A DNA stretch of 64,000 bases from Torymus aiolomorphi. Lineage: Eukaryota > Arthropoda > Insecta > Hymenoptera > Torymidae. The translations under genes and the position numbers were made by a program. Numbering within the stretch: position 1 is the first letter of the stretch; every line of letters begins with the position of its first letter. The notes under the pieces were generated by a model, which was not told where the DNA came from, searched no databases, and saw nothing but the letters and a program-made list of their open reading frames with translations. The stretch spans positions 26,289,862 through 26,353,861 of the forward strand of contig CM070874.1 of the NCBI GenBank assembly GCA_036365515.1, in the 5' to 3' direction. Shown here one piece after another: positions 1 to 12,088 of this stretch.

Positions 1-200
1 TATCGTTCAACCACTCGTTGAGAATGGATAAATCAAATAGTGCTGCTAACAGTAATATACCATACACAAAACTTTCTGACAACAGTCAAAAAGATAAACA
101 AAAGAGCGAATCACAGTGGAAAAATTTTATGAATAAATTTTCTTCGAATACTTTTTCCTTGCCTGAACGACAAAATTACAAGAGATTTCAATAATTCAGG

Positions 201-1120
201 ATGAAGGACATGCAGCAGCAAGTGGTTAAGGAGCTTCATACACCTGCCCGTCGAAATTACCGACGACGTAAGTTTATTGTACGTGGCTTGGATGAAACAT
301 GGCAAGCTGATCTAGTGGAGATGCAGCCTTATGCTCGAGAAACAAAGGCTATAGATATATGCTCACTGTTATCGATGTATTCTCCAAGTATGCATGGGCT
401 GTTCCGGTAAAGCAAAAGACTGGTAGTGATGTCACAGCAGCAATGGAGTCTATCTTGCAGCAGGGCCGCAAACCAACAAATTTACAGACCGATCGAGGCA
501 AAGAGTTTTACAATGCTACATTTCAAAGTCTCATGCAACGATATGGAATTAATCTCTATTCGACATACAGTAATCTGAAAGCATCTATTTGTGAGCGCTT
601 CAATCGCACCCTTAAGCAGAAGATGTGGATGCAATTCAGCTTGCGTGGAAAATATAAGTGGCTTGATATCTTACCCAATTTGCTAAAGGAGTATAATAAC
701 AGCAAATATCGTACCATTGGAATGAAGCCTAAAGATATAACATTGACCAATGAGGCAGGAGTACTTGCAAAGTTTGCTCAACAGGCGAAAATAGTGAGAA
801 AGCCAAAATTTAAGATTGGAGATATAGTAAGAGTTAGTAAGATAAAGCAAGTATTTGAGAAGGGTTATACACCTAATTGGTCAACAGAAATTTTTACAAT
901 AAATCAAGTGATGGCTACTAATCCAGTTACCTACAAGCTAAAAGACTATCAAGATCAACCCATTGCCGGTGGTTTCTATGAACAAGAACTGCTCAAAGCT
1001 AAATACCCAGACGTCTATCTTGTGGAGAAGGTGTTGAAGAAGCGTGGAAATAAGATTTATGTTAAATGGTTAGGGTTTGATAACTCACACAATAGTTGGA
1101 TAAGCAAATCAGATATGTAA
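201..1120 (+). pseudogene. Polinton/Maverick-type integrase, frameshifted
   Basis: This is a retroviral-type (rve, DDE) integrase that would insert a Polinton/Maverick element. The first catalytic Asp lies in WQADLVEMQPYA, the second in QTDRGKEFYN, and the Glu in CERFNRTLK. An SH3-like segment (KFKIGDIVRVSK) follows, then a C-terminal chromodomain-like end (GNKIYVKWLGFDNSHNSWI). This domain order is typical of Polinton integrases. The frame opened at 201 is lost near position 347, apparently by one missing base, and the rest reads from about 347 to 1120 in another frame. An in-frame stop at 192-194 also cuts it off from upstream sequence. It is therefore a remnant. It converges with a PolB fragment 69 bp away, which supports the Polinton assignment. 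Confidence 0.8.
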
Positions 1121-1189
1121 AGGTTAAATAAATAAACATGTGATGTATATATAAGATAAATTCTTTTATTTATAAACCTTCATTTACAA

Positions 1190-1615
1190 TCAATCTTCAT
1201 TAATTTCAATAGTTTTATAATGCCCCCAAGGTAAAGTATCTGTTTCTCCAGGTATTAAGTATCGCTTATCATCGTAGGGACTTAAAGCTAACTTTTTTTG
1301 TCTTACAGTTTGTACTACATATGCTTTAGATTGTATTACACACTGCTCTCTGTGTTGTGTTGACAAATTTAATAAACAATCAACATAGTCATCAAAAGTA
1401 ATGGTTCTATCAACAACTTCAGTTTTAACACCTTTAACTTTTTTAACATGATCTTGTCCATTTACACGAATGCTGTACATTTTACTACGCAATCCAACAA
1501 ATTCAGTCATAATTTGACCATTGCATTCATCTTTCATTAGGCCTACAACTTTCTTATTGACTTGAGGAAGCCAAGAAAAGGCTGTAATTTGATACCCTTT
1601 CGATATGCCACATTC
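1190..1615 (-). pseudogene. Polinton-type DNA polymerase B, C-terminal fragment
   Basis: The minus strand encodes the C-terminal end of a protein-primed family-B polymerase of the Polinton kind. The recognisable run is GLMKDECNG, then TEFVGLRSKMYSI, then a Lys/Val-rich stretch, TFDDYVDCLL, and KLALSPYDDKRYL near the end. The frame can be read back past the first Met to 1615, where an in-frame TAA (1616-1618) ends the similarity. The polymerase and exonuclease domains are not present, so this is a truncated remnant. It lies tail-to-tail with the integrase at 201-1120, as expected for two genes of one decayed element whose other parts are lost or lie left of the window. Confidence 0.7.
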
Positions 1616-2018
1616 TTACCGTTATAAAATTTCATTTATGTCTCAATGTATAGTAAATTATTTTAAATCTCAGCAATAAACTCATGCTAAAATTAATTTT
1701 ATTCTATATCTCGTAAACGGCTCAAGATATCGAAAAAATAATGAAATTTTTGGTTCCTCATGAGACGTGATTATCGGGCCTTCTACCCATTGACATTGTT
1801 AAATAAAATTTTTATTAACAAATTAATAATCCTAAATTTTATAAGACAAAGCGAAAGAGAGTGGATAAGGAGAGCGCAATTGAAATACTCTCCAGTTCCA
1901 AGAATCGCGCGGTGCGAATATCGGAACGAAGAGGAGGTGCGATAGATAACGCATGTACGTGGGCTCAATACACGTTCGCTAGTATGTATCAAAATGATCA
2001 TACATTCTTTTACACACA
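1616..2018. other. Non-coding, no gene seen
   Basis: AT-rich sequence right of the Polinton remnant. Short open frames on both strands (1760-1945 and 1783-2067) have no recognisable motif or codon structure and are not reported as genes. No terminal inverted repeat that would close the Polinton was found here. Confidence 0.5.
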
Positions 2019-2300
2019 TATGGTGTAATATTTTGCAATATTTAAGCCTAATATTTAATGATGTCATTGCAAATCGGGGATGGGGGATGGGGCATATACG
2101 TGGGCATCAATATATGTTCATTAGAAGTTAATGTGTACACATTCACACACACACAGATGTATATGGCATAATATTTTGCAATATTTAATAGGGTGGCGTA
2201 ATATTTAATGACGTCATCGCAAATCAAAGATGGGGATGGGGGATGCGTTCGCGCAATTGCATCATCGATGCAGGGATGGGGGATGGGGGCACGAAGGTGT
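2019..2300. repeat. Diverged tandem repeat, period about 143 bp
   Basis: Two imperfect units begin near 2019 and 2162. Each has AATATTTTGCAATATTTAA, then TAATATTTAATGAYGTCATYGC, then a G-rich block of GGGGATGGGGGATGGGG type. A third G-rich block follows at 2274-2299. The G-runs could form G-quadruplex-like structure, but no run of four perfect tracts is certain. Confidence 0.55.
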
Positions 2301-2689
2301 TGAATTACAAATAATTAGAGGAGATTTGATATCCTAATCTTGAACTGCTATTTCTTGGATTCTGTAATTTGACACCCATCATCGCATATTTGACATCATA
2401 CGCAAACGTTTCAAAACGTTTTGGATGCTATTACGTAAGAGCATGCAATCTTCGAGAAGGTTCGATGACGTCACTGTCTCACCTGTAATTAATTCGCACC
2501 TGTCCGTCTCGACCAATCAGAGCGCTTCTCTGAGTCAGTGGGCGAGTGGTGGGGGGATCCAGAACTCTCCTAGCTTATCTACTTACGTATTACAATACGT
2601 ATAATATAACACGTATTAAAATGTGTTAAAATTTTCACCAGGGCTTCTAAACAGAAAATACTTATAAAGTTCATATTATTGATAATATC

Positions 2690-3641
2690 TGTGGTCGAGG
2701 GGGAAAACCGCCTAAGTCCACTTTTCGACTTTTCGAGAAAACGGCATTTAAAGTTTTGCACTCGTCGACAAGTTCCAAACGTACATGTTAAGGTGGCATA
2801 CTGTACTTATTAAAAACAGTAATACCTTTCGATGTATAGAGGTATAGAGTACCATCGCTTCGTTGTGTCGATACAGTGAAGCAAACATTGCGAATTGGGC
2901 GGTTTTCCCCCATCAAAGTGAACTTAGCTCGTTTCCCCCCTAAATTCTCTATTTAAGCTTATTATCGATTAAAATAAATATTTAACACTCAGAACATGAA
3001 TGTAGGATGAAAATACAATCAATTATTTTAATTTTAAAGGGGTTTAATGTCTATTAGAGCGCCATTTCTTAGGATCTCTTTTAATAATGCAGATTTTTTA
3101 ATACTTCCAAAGTTCCAACTGAACTTCTGCTTCTCCGACTCCGAAATTGAACTGGGTGTACGGTTAAATTTGTTTACACAGTATTATTGTTTGCAAAGTT
3201 TATTATTAATATTGTATTTTGTTTATTATTAAATTATAATCATTAAATTTTAATATTTTACTATAATAAAATAATAAGTTAAATATGATTTAATACTATA
3301 TTAATTTTAATATTACGTGAAATGTGATATTCTATAATAAGAATTTTAATGATATAAAATACTATTTATTATTTTCACTGATAAGCAATTATTATAATTT
3401 ATTTAAAGATTTAAATCGTTTTAACGTGGACTTAGCTCGTTTTCGCCCTAAGCCATATTATAAAAGAGACGTTAAAAATTACTAACGCATGTTTTTATTA
3501 TTAAATGTGTTGCCAATTAACTCCTGAAATAATCACTATTAGTTATTTTCACGTATAACCAATGACCATAATTTATTTAAAAATTTAAATCGTTTTAACG
3601 TGAACTTAGCTCGTTTTCCCCCTCAAAATGGACTTAGCTCA
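2690..3641. repeat. Dispersed short repeat around CTTAGCTCGTTTTCCCCC
   Basis: The word (G)AACTTAGCTCGTTTTCCCCC or a close variant occurs on the plus strand at 2917-2940, 3427-3449, 3601-3623 and, shortened, 3628-3641. A related piece on the other strand sits at 2696-2720. The copies at about 3375-3450 and 3549-3624 share a longer block with AATTTATTTAAA and TTTAAATCGTTTTAACGTG. The surroundings are AT-rich and non-coding. Family unknown. Confidence 0.5.
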
Positions 3642-4297
3642 TTATTTCAGTTGCTGTTATCTCTTAAAATATTGAGTTTTCGGCAACCACAGATATTAAT
3701 ACATCTATCATCAAATTATTTTTATGTAAAATTGTAACAATGTACTATATTTAATTGTTTTTATTTAAAGCGAGATCAAAATAATTCGACTTTATGGAAA
3801 AAGAAATACTAAAAATTGTTTAAGTAAATTATTAAATTACTTCTATTTCTTTGAGCTTATTATGAAAAACAAATCATTTCAGCTAAATAATAATTATTTA
3901 ACAATTTCTATTATAAACTGAAACTGCATATTTGTACAACTTTATGTACTTTCTGGCAGATTTCCGCACTACCTAGAGGTACTGCCAATAGCGCGTTGGT
4001 TTTTTTTTTTAATGTTTCTAATAATTGTTGCCGTAATGAAATAGCAATTACAAATATTTTTGCGGCATGACAAAATTAAATGTAATTTATTGCAATTACG
4101 TATACCATTATTAGTAACATTAGCCGTGGAACCTTCGCCAATAGCCCTACATAACCACGATACCAAGGAGAAAGACCTCAAACCCACAAACTTTACTTAA
4201 AAGTCTACTAAAAAAGAAAAAAAAAATTTATTTCTGCCAATAAATTTTTTTCTCTATTTCTAGTAGATCTTTCGGCAAAGTTTACCCACTTTCGTCC
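3642..4297. other. Non-coding AT-rich stretch
   Basis: No gene, RNA or clear repeat could be supported between the short-repeat region and the P-type transposase. A minus-strand open frame at 3969-4187 shows no recognisable protein motif. Confidence 0.4.
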
Positions 4298-5905
4298 TCA
4301 ACCTAATTCTCTCAAGTTGTACACATACCAAAAATAAACGGAAATGCAACACACTTTCAATTTTAGAAATATATTTATCTGCATAGCGCATACATTCATT
4401 AAATCAAAATTTTGAGGATAAACCTGATCATAAGTAAGTTTAGCAGCTAATTTTGACGGTTTATCTTTCTCGTTTTCGTATAATTCAACAATTGGTCCCC
4501 ACGACACGTTTTGATTATCGCTTTTAAGTTGATGATTTTTTAAAGTAATTCGAAGACATTTCATTAAGTGAGGAGGATCGAAATTGAAAAAAATTTTACG
4601 ATTATATTGTTCAATGAATGGCTTTTCTAAGGAAATGTTTAATTTTTTTATTGCGAGCTGATTTGGTGATCCTAAATCGCAAACCATTGTTTGAACTGAA
4701 AAACCACAATCTTCAGCAAAATCTAACATTAATTTGTGAAGATCAGTTCCAGATACACTGTTGCGAGAAACGTAGTAACTAATTGGTTATCTCCAATTGT
4801 GCTGTCTACCTTTCAACATAAATACTAAAACATGATTACCAATTGTAGACAAGCGACCGCGTTCTCCCAAGTCAGTGTAGCCTTCAATCAGATCTTTTTT
4901 TGTATTGTACTCTAACCATTCTTTAATTGCCATTTCATCCCAAATCAGCACGCACTCGCGTTCTTTGCTAGTCATACTTTCAGATTTTACTTGTAATAAT
5001 TTCAACAAATTTTCCGTTTCTCCCGTTTTTAAATCTAATTCATTTACCCACGTTCGAATTGACCTAATACAAGGAAGTGCAAATTCTTTTTCATCACGTA
5101 AATAACAGTATGCTTTAGGAGATTTATAAAATAATGACATAGCAAATTGTTTTTCTTCGTCTGTCCACTTTTTTAATTTAATGTGACTTACTTGCATTTT
5201 AAAAAAATCAATTACTGACTTATTTAATTTTTTAAAGTTTTTATAAAAAATTTCTTCCTCTTCACTTCTTACAAGGTTCTGTTCAAGTCTAGTTATTTTC
5301 TTCGATTTATTTACAACGATCTTTTTATACTTATTTACTTTTATTTTTAATCGATTTACTTCTTTCAGATTACTGCTTGCGGAAGATTGATTCATAAAAT
5401 TAATTTTTTTGTTTGCAGCTTCTAGCTGAATTTGCAATTTTGATACTAAATCTTCAAGCTTTTTTACTTTCTCATTATTCAATTCAATGTTCGATTGGCT
5501 AATTTTACTGTTACTAGTTACAATATCATTCTGATGAACATTTTGAGAATTGGAACATGTTGGTTTATCTGCATGAATATTTAATGGATGAACTTCGTTC
5601 CTAAGAATTGGTAATTTTACCAATAAATTTTCTGGCAGAATTGAATCATTATAGTCGATATTTGAATCAACATGTTCTTTATCAATTTGTTCATCAGTAA
5701 TGCCCTGCGAATCAGCAGAAAGTAGAGAATGATCAATTGGAAGCGCAGTATCTTTGTACACTATTTTACCATTTCTACTAATATACTTAATATCACCTTT
5801 GAAATGGGCAGAGCATATACGCTTCTCATTTATTGTTGACTCTTTCAAATCTAATAGCGGAGTTTCCTGACCGCAGAATCCATTCTGAACACCTACAAAG
5901 AACAT
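4298..5905 (-). pseudogene. P-element superfamily transposase (THAP type), in-frame stop, incomplete
   Basis: On the minus strand an open frame of about 535 codons is broken only by a TAA at 4787-4789; both halves are in the same frame. It starts inside a THAP zinc-finger domain (RICSAHF...), and the missing N-terminal part probably lay in an upstream exon: a plausible acceptor (TTCTTTGTAG) lies just before GTGTTCAG near 5893. A coiled-coil rich in Lys, Glu and Leu follows. Then comes the RNase-H-like core, with Asp in IWDEMAIKEWLEY and a second Asp in MVCDLGSPNQL, and the beginning of the insertion domain (FFNFDPPHLMKCLR). The C-terminal part with the third acidic residue is not present. This would have been the DNA-cutting enzyme of a P-type transposon; it is a relic. 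Confidence 0.8.
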
Positions 5906-6204
5906 GCCGCAAAAATTTTCTTTTTACTATCTAATGTAATGTAACAATGAATTTTAAAGTCTTAAGATCTGAGTACTAATTTGAAGTCAATTTATTACAA
6001 AATAGTTTTATTACAAAGATTCTTTACAACTATGTAGAAATTACATGAAATAAGTACTCTTCACTTTACAAAAGAAGCATAAGTAATGGTATCACTTTTT
6101 TAACATAGCGAAAATAAGAATTAATTTGTATTACATAAACTGAATTTAAATACCGATTGTGTAAGACTAGATCACAATTCATAAAAAGCAGTCATTTATC
6201 AAGT
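5906..6204. other. Non-coding flank
   Basis: AT-rich sequence upstream of the P-type transposase. The missing first THAP exon could lie here, but no convincing Cys-containing exon was seen. Confidence 0.35.
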
Positions 6205-6416
6205 ACAGTTTGAGCGTTTACGGTTTAGGGTTTATATAGTATAGAGTTTTGAGTTCCATAATTTAGGGATTCATGGTTTAGAATTCTGGTTTCAAGGTTT
6301 CAGGGTTAAGTATTTGAAGGTTTAGAGTACGACAGTTTACAGTTTGTGGGTGTAGGTGTCAAAGATTTAGGGTGTGCAGTTACAGGGTTTAGGGTTAAAG
6401 GGTTTTAGTTTATGGG
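6205..6416. repeat. Degenerate GGTTTAGGGTTT-like repeat
   Basis: A stretch of about 210 bp with repeated but irregular words such as GGTTTAGGGTTT, ATTTAGGGA, GGTTTAGA and GGGTTTAGGGTTAAAGGG. It resembles decayed telomere-like or minisatellite DNA. It is adjacent to the left target duplication of the foldback element. Confidence 0.5.
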
Positions 6417-6426
6417 TTTAGTTATA

Positions 6427-8785
6427 CGAGACTGAAGTTAGCAGCCGCTTCCAGCAGCCAGTTCGAATTTTGCAGTGGTTCTCAATCAAAAAGAACTATC
6501 TCTCATTATTGAGATATACAATGCTTTATTGATGGATTTGTCACTATAGAACAATAAAGTATGATTAAATAAAGCCAAAATATACAAAATATATTACTCA
6601 ATTGTTTAAACAATCAAAATATATGAAAAAAGGTCTAGTGCCATAAAACTCATATACACTCACAAAACCACAACACAGACTTATTAACAAATGAATATAC
6701 GCACTCCCAACATCTCTAAAAAATTACTAAAAAAGTATTGTGACATGAACATGCTTAATTGTTTATTTATAAGTCCGTAATTGCAAAATTCGAGACGCCT
6801 GCCGTCAGATTACGCTCGTCTTTCGGCTGTCAAAATAAAACTAAGCCTGTTCATTGTCTACAAATGGATACACAGACTCTTAATGAGCCCAAAAAATTGT
6901 TACGAAAGTTTTAAAACAACGAACACCTCCCATTATTTATTTATAAGCGTTTTATTGCAAAATTCGAGCCGGCTGCTAGCGTATCGGCTCCGCGTTTTTC
7001 GACTGCTAAAATAAAATTACGTCTCTTCATTCTCCATAAATAGATATACAGACTCCTAATGAGCCTAGAATGTGGCTCAGAAAGTTATAAAAAATGAACG
7101 CCCTTCATTATTTATTTGTAAGTATTTTATTGCAAAATTCGAGCTGGCTGCCGGCACATTACGACCGTTTTTCGGTTGTCAAAATAAAACTAGGCCTGTT
7201 CATTTTCTATAAATAGATATACAGACTCCCAATGAGCCCAGAATGTTGCTCACAAAGTTATAAAAAATGAACACCTCCCATTATTTATTTATAAGCATTT
7301 TATTGCAAAATTCGAGCCGGCTGCTAGCGTATCGGCTCCGTTTTCTCCGTTTTTCGGCTGCTAAAAAAAACTAGGCCTGTTCATTTTCTATAAATGGATA
7401 TACAGGCTCCTAATGAGCTCAGAATGTTGCTCATAAAGTAATAAAAAATGAACGCCCTCCATTATTTATTTATAAGCGTTTTATTGCAAAATTCGAGCCG
7501 GTTGCTAGCGCATCGGCTACGTTTTTCGAGTCGATCCGCTAGCAGCCGGTTTGAATTTTGCAATAAAACGCTTATAAATAAATAATGGAAGGTGTTCATT
7601 TTTTATAACTTTATGAGCAACATTCTGGGTTCATTAGGCGTCTGTAGATCCATTTATAGAAAATGAACCGGGCTAGTTTTAGTTTAGCAGTCGAAAAACG
7701 AAAACGATACGCTAGCAGCCGGCTCGAATTTTGCAATAAAATGTTTATAAATAAATAATGAGAGGTGTTCATTTTTTATAACTTTCTGAGTATTATTCTG
7801 GGCTCATTAAGAATCTGTATATCCATTAATAGATAATGAACAGGTCTAGTTTTATTTTCGCAGTCGAAAAACGTAGGCGATACGCTAGCAGCCGGCTCGA
7901 ATTTTGCAACAAATTGCTTATAAATAAATCATGGGAGCTGTTCATTTTTTATAACTTTCTAAGCAACTTTCTGGGCTCATTAGGAGTCTGTATATCCATT
8001 TATAGAAAATGAACAGGCTTAGTTTTATATTAGGAGTTGAAAAACGGAGCCGATCCGCTAGCAGACTGTTCGAATTTTGCAATAAAACGCTTATAAATAA
8101 ATAATGAAAGGTGTTCATTTTTTATAACTTTATGAGCAACATTCTGGGCTCATTAGGAGGCTGTAGATCCATTTCTAGAAAATGAACAGTCCTAGTTTTA
8201 GTTTAGCAGTCGAAAAACCAAGACGATACGGTAGTAGCCGGCTCGAATTTTGCAATAAAATGCTTATAAATAAATAATGGGAGGTGTTCGTTATTTTAAA
8301 ACTTTCGTAACAATTTTTTGGGCTCATTAAGAGTCTGTGTATCCATTTGTAGACAATGAACAGGCTTAGTTTTATTTTGACAGCCGAAAGACGAGCGTAA
8401 TCTGACGGCAGCCGTCTCGAATTTTGCAATTACGGACGTATAAATAAACAATTAAGCATGTTCATGTCACGATACTTGTTTAGCAATTTTTTAGAGATGT
8501 TGGAAGTACGTACATTCATTTGTTAACAAGTCTGTGTTGTGGTTTTGTGAGTGTACATGAGTTTTGAGGCACTAGACCATTTTTCATATATTTTGATTGT
8601 TTAAACAATTGAGTAATAAATTTAGTATATTTTGGCTTTATTTAATCATACTTTATTGTTCTATAGTGAAAAATCCATCAATAAAGCATTGTATGTCTCA
8701 ATAATGGGAGGTAGTTCTTTTTGATTGAGAACCCACTGCAAAATTCGAACTGGCTGCTGGAAGCGGCTGCTAACTTCAGTCTCAT
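6427..8785. mobile_element. Foldback transposon with tandem-repeat arms and 10-bp target duplication
   Basis: The two halves are inverted copies meeting near 7540. The ends match as GAGACTGAAGTTAGCAGCCG (from 6428) and its complement (to 8783). TTTAGTTATA occurs directly outside both ends (6417-6426 and 8786-8795), a 10-bp target site duplication. Each arm starts with about 350 bp of unique sequence, then units of about 175-185 bp. Units begin at GCAAAATTCGA (near 6783, 6957, 7132, 7305, 7489) or, reversed, TCGAATTTTGCA (near 7550, 7728, 7900, 8072, 8245, 8419). No transposase is encoded; the matching small frames in the two arms are by-products of the repeat. The build is like Drosophila FB or Galileo elements. 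A 9-10 bp duplication fits FB or Mutator-like mobilisation (inference). Confidence 0.85.
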
Positions 8786-9090
8786 TTTAGTTATAATATT
8801 AATGTCTTTTTTTTCAAATTATTTAAACTCATATACGAAAGACTTGTTAGATACTTACCATGTAAACGCTCTTTTCATTCACATTTAATGCATGAATATT
8901 ATTTTATTCAATGTTAAAATTACTAAAAGTTTGTATAATAAATAAAAAAATCTTTAAAAAAATAGCTCAATGAATAAATTAATTATCTCAAGGTACCATA
9001 AACAAAGCTTCAGGAAAGATTCCATACATTTTGCTTCGCTCGCGGAGAAAGCTTTGACAGTGACAAAAAAAAGTTAAAAAAAAAAAAAAT

Positions 9091-9094
<4 letters not shown>

Positions 9095-9177
<83 letters not shown>
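9095..9177. repeat. (AT)n microsatellite
   Basis: Uninterrupted AT dinucleotide run of about 80 bp, preceded by a short A-rich tract. Confidence 0.95.
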
Positions 9178-9180
<3 letters not shown>

Positions 9181-9230
9181 GTTTGTTTTGAGTCATTTGG
9201 AGTCGAAATACACCATTTTTAAAAAATGTC

Positions 9231-9274
9231 CGCGCGCGCGCGCGCGTGTGTGTTTGTGTGTGTGTGTGTGTGTG
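9231..9274. repeat. (CG)n(TG)n compound microsatellite
   Basis: Alternating CG followed by TG dinucleotides. Purine-pyrimidine alternation of this type can adopt Z-DNA. Short frames crossing it are not genes. Confidence 0.9.
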
Positions 9275-11344
9275 GCATGTTGCAACTTTTTTATTTTTCG
9301 ATCAATTGTTTCGGCTATAGCTACAAATTTTTGTTTTGTTTTGTAGATGAGTGCAAAAGAATAATAATTAACGACATTATTTATTTTCAAACAATTGATT
9401 TTTATGTTTTTCAAAAAAAAAATTGTATTTTTTAACGATGTTAGAGTCGATATTTTAGTTAGCTTCAAAATGCAGATGGTCCACATGAAATTGTCTACAA
9501 TTTAAAAAAAAATGTCTGAATGCTATATTTTTTTGAGTTATTCATAAAAATCTAATTTTTGTTAAATATGTAATATCTTTTAAAAAATAAAAGATATCGT
9601 ATTTTTCGATTTTCAGAAAACAGTTTTTCGTGTTTTTTTGTTAACAATAGAGTTAATACAGTAAATGCATCTGAAAGAGAATAAAATTTCCTAACTTTAT
9701 ACATTTGAAATTTTGAATTTGCTGAAGCCATTCTTTTGTTATACAGAAAAAGGTGTCCTTCTTAAAAAAAAATTATGTCTCGAAAAAAAAGTATCAGAAT
9801 GATTCAAACAAATTCATGGTTATCGGCAATTACCTGAAATATATCTCATACAATTTTTAAATTATTTTATTCATTAGTTTCCGAAAAAAAAATTTGTTTT
9901 TGAAAAAATGTTTTATTGTTAAATTCGATAACTGGAGTAAAATTGAATTAATCTGGCTAGAACTTTGTAATCTGATAGTATTTTGCCATGTCTTGGGTAA
10001 GTTCTTTGAGCAGTTTGTAAGACTCAATTGATTTCGAAAATTTTTTGTTTTTTGAACAATTTTTTGATCGCTTATATCTTACGAACGGCTCGATATTGCA
10101 AGGTCTGCAATGACTCATTTTCTTCGTTTTTTAACTTAGTTTTGGTACATAAAATAATTGAAAAGTTTAATCTATTTCTTTATTTTTATTTTGTTATTCT
10201 AATTTAATGTGTTTTTATTATATTACCGTTGTCACAGTTGTCAGTAAAATGTTATGAATTTTGATTATAATGTTGGTTTATTTTTAAATGAGGAGTACAT
10301 TTCAATTTGCACAAAATTTTACAGATTTTTTATTTATTTATTTATTTATATCTATGACATCGATGTGATCGACGTGACATCGAACATGATCTGTTTTAGT
10401 CTGTGATATGTTTTTTAAAAAAAACTTCCCGTTAGCTATCACTGTTCTTCTGATTTTGACAATAATGTGTATTTTCTAAAAATGCTTATTTCTCTTAAAT
10501 TAAACGGTTAATGCTTTAAAAAGAATGTTGAATATGCAGCATATAAATACCGATACCCTATACAAATTTTAATTAATTCTATTCAGTAGTTCTTGAGAAA
10601 AAAATTTAAACCGAAAAAATGTGTTTTTTATGTCTAACGATTACTTAAGTAAAAATGCTTTAAATGACTTGAAATTTTAGAAAAAGGTAGATTTTTGGTG
10701 TATCTCGGATGAGTTCGTTGCGCAGCTTATGAAACGTAATAGATACAAAAATATTAAGCTTCAAATTTGTATGTCTGTTTTAAAAAAACATTATTTCACG
10801 TAAAGTAAAGGCTCAAATGCTGTGAAAAAAATCATGGCGAGGCAGAATATGTATACCTATGTTCTGTAAAATGGCAATCAATTCTACAGACTAGTTTCTG
10901 AGAAAAAAAATTTGTAACTGAAAAAACTGAAAATTTGTTGACCGCTTATACCTCAGGAACGGCTCTTTAAAGATCTGAAATGGCTTATTTTTTTCATTCT
11001 GTAACCTAGTTTTGGCACAAAAAATAACTTTTCACCGGTCCCTTTATTTTTATTTTGTTATTCTAATGCAATATGTTTTTACTATATTACCGTTCTCACA
11101 ATTTTCAGTGACATTGTATGAACTTGGGTTTAAAATGTTTGTTTGTTTTTTTTTTTAAATAAAGAGTGCATTCAAATATGTACCAAGTTTTACAAATTTT
11201 TATTTATTTATTTATTTATACGATTGTAGCGATTCTTCTAATAAAGCGTTTAAATCAATATCTTAATTTTCCCTTTTATAATATAAAGAAGCTTAAATAA
11301 GAAAAGATTATTATTAATAAACTAAAAAAAGGAAATCTAAAATC

Positions 11345-11387
11345 AAGTTTGAGGAAGCTACGGGCCAATCTATTGGCAGCGGTTTTT
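11345..11387. repeat. Conserved repeat terminus with CCAAT/ATTGG hairpin, copy 1
   Basis: Matches AAGTTTGAGGAAGC, then WACGGGCCAATCTATTGGCAGCGG and a T run. The CCAAT...ATTGG core can form a small hairpin. Flanks diverge right after the T run, which marks it as an element end. Confidence 0.65.
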
Positions 11388-12045
11388 AATTTTTTACTTT
11401 CAAATTCGGGAACAAAATTAATTTTTTATTTCATTCATGGGTTTTTTTAATGACGAATTTTCGATTTTCGAAAAATGTATTTTAAATTTTTTTTTTTATG
11501 ATAGGATTGAGATATCTAAATAAAACAGGAAGCACTTTAAAGAGCATAAAAATATATTCTGTAAAAATTGAAATCAATTCTATCAATTCAATCCACTACT
11601 TTTTGAGAAAAAAAATTAACTCAAAAACTGAAAAATTTTTGATCGATTATATCTGGGGAACAACTGAGTCTTTGAAGGACTGCAATAGCTTATTTTCTTC
11701 GCTTTTTAACCTACTTTTGGCACATAAAATAATTTAAAAGTTTCGTCCGTTTCTTTCTTTTTATTTTGTTATTCTAATTTAATGTGTTTGTACTATATTA
11801 CCATTCTCATAATTTTTAGTGAAATTTCATGAACTCGGGTTTAAAATGTTTTTTTTTTTTTTAATAAAGAGAGCACATTCTAATTGGTACAAAGTTTTAC
11901 AGATTTTTATTTATTTTTTTATTTATAAGATTCTAGCGATTTTTCTAATAAAACGGGTTTAATTCAATATCTTAATTTTCTCTTTTATAAATATAAAGTT
12001 TCAAAAATAAAAGATTATTTAAACTAAAAAAGAAAATCGAAAATC

Positions 12046-12088
12046 AAGTTTGAGGAAGCAACGAGCCAATCTATTGACAGCGGGTTTT
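12046..12088. repeat. Conserved repeat terminus, copy 2
   Basis: Same terminus as at 11345-11387, with substitutions (GAGCCAATCTATTGACAGCGGG). It closes the unit that ends beside the host promoter region. Confidence 0.6.

Noticed and set aside
6781..8429. Two near-identical proteins of 77 and 84 residues on opposite strands
   Set aside because: They are read from the same repeat unit in the two arms of the foldback element; duplication explains the similarity, and no codon or motif evidence supports a gene.
9193..9486. Frames with His-Thr or Val-Cys repeats here and at 55151-55411
   Set aside because: They come from TG/CG microsatellites.
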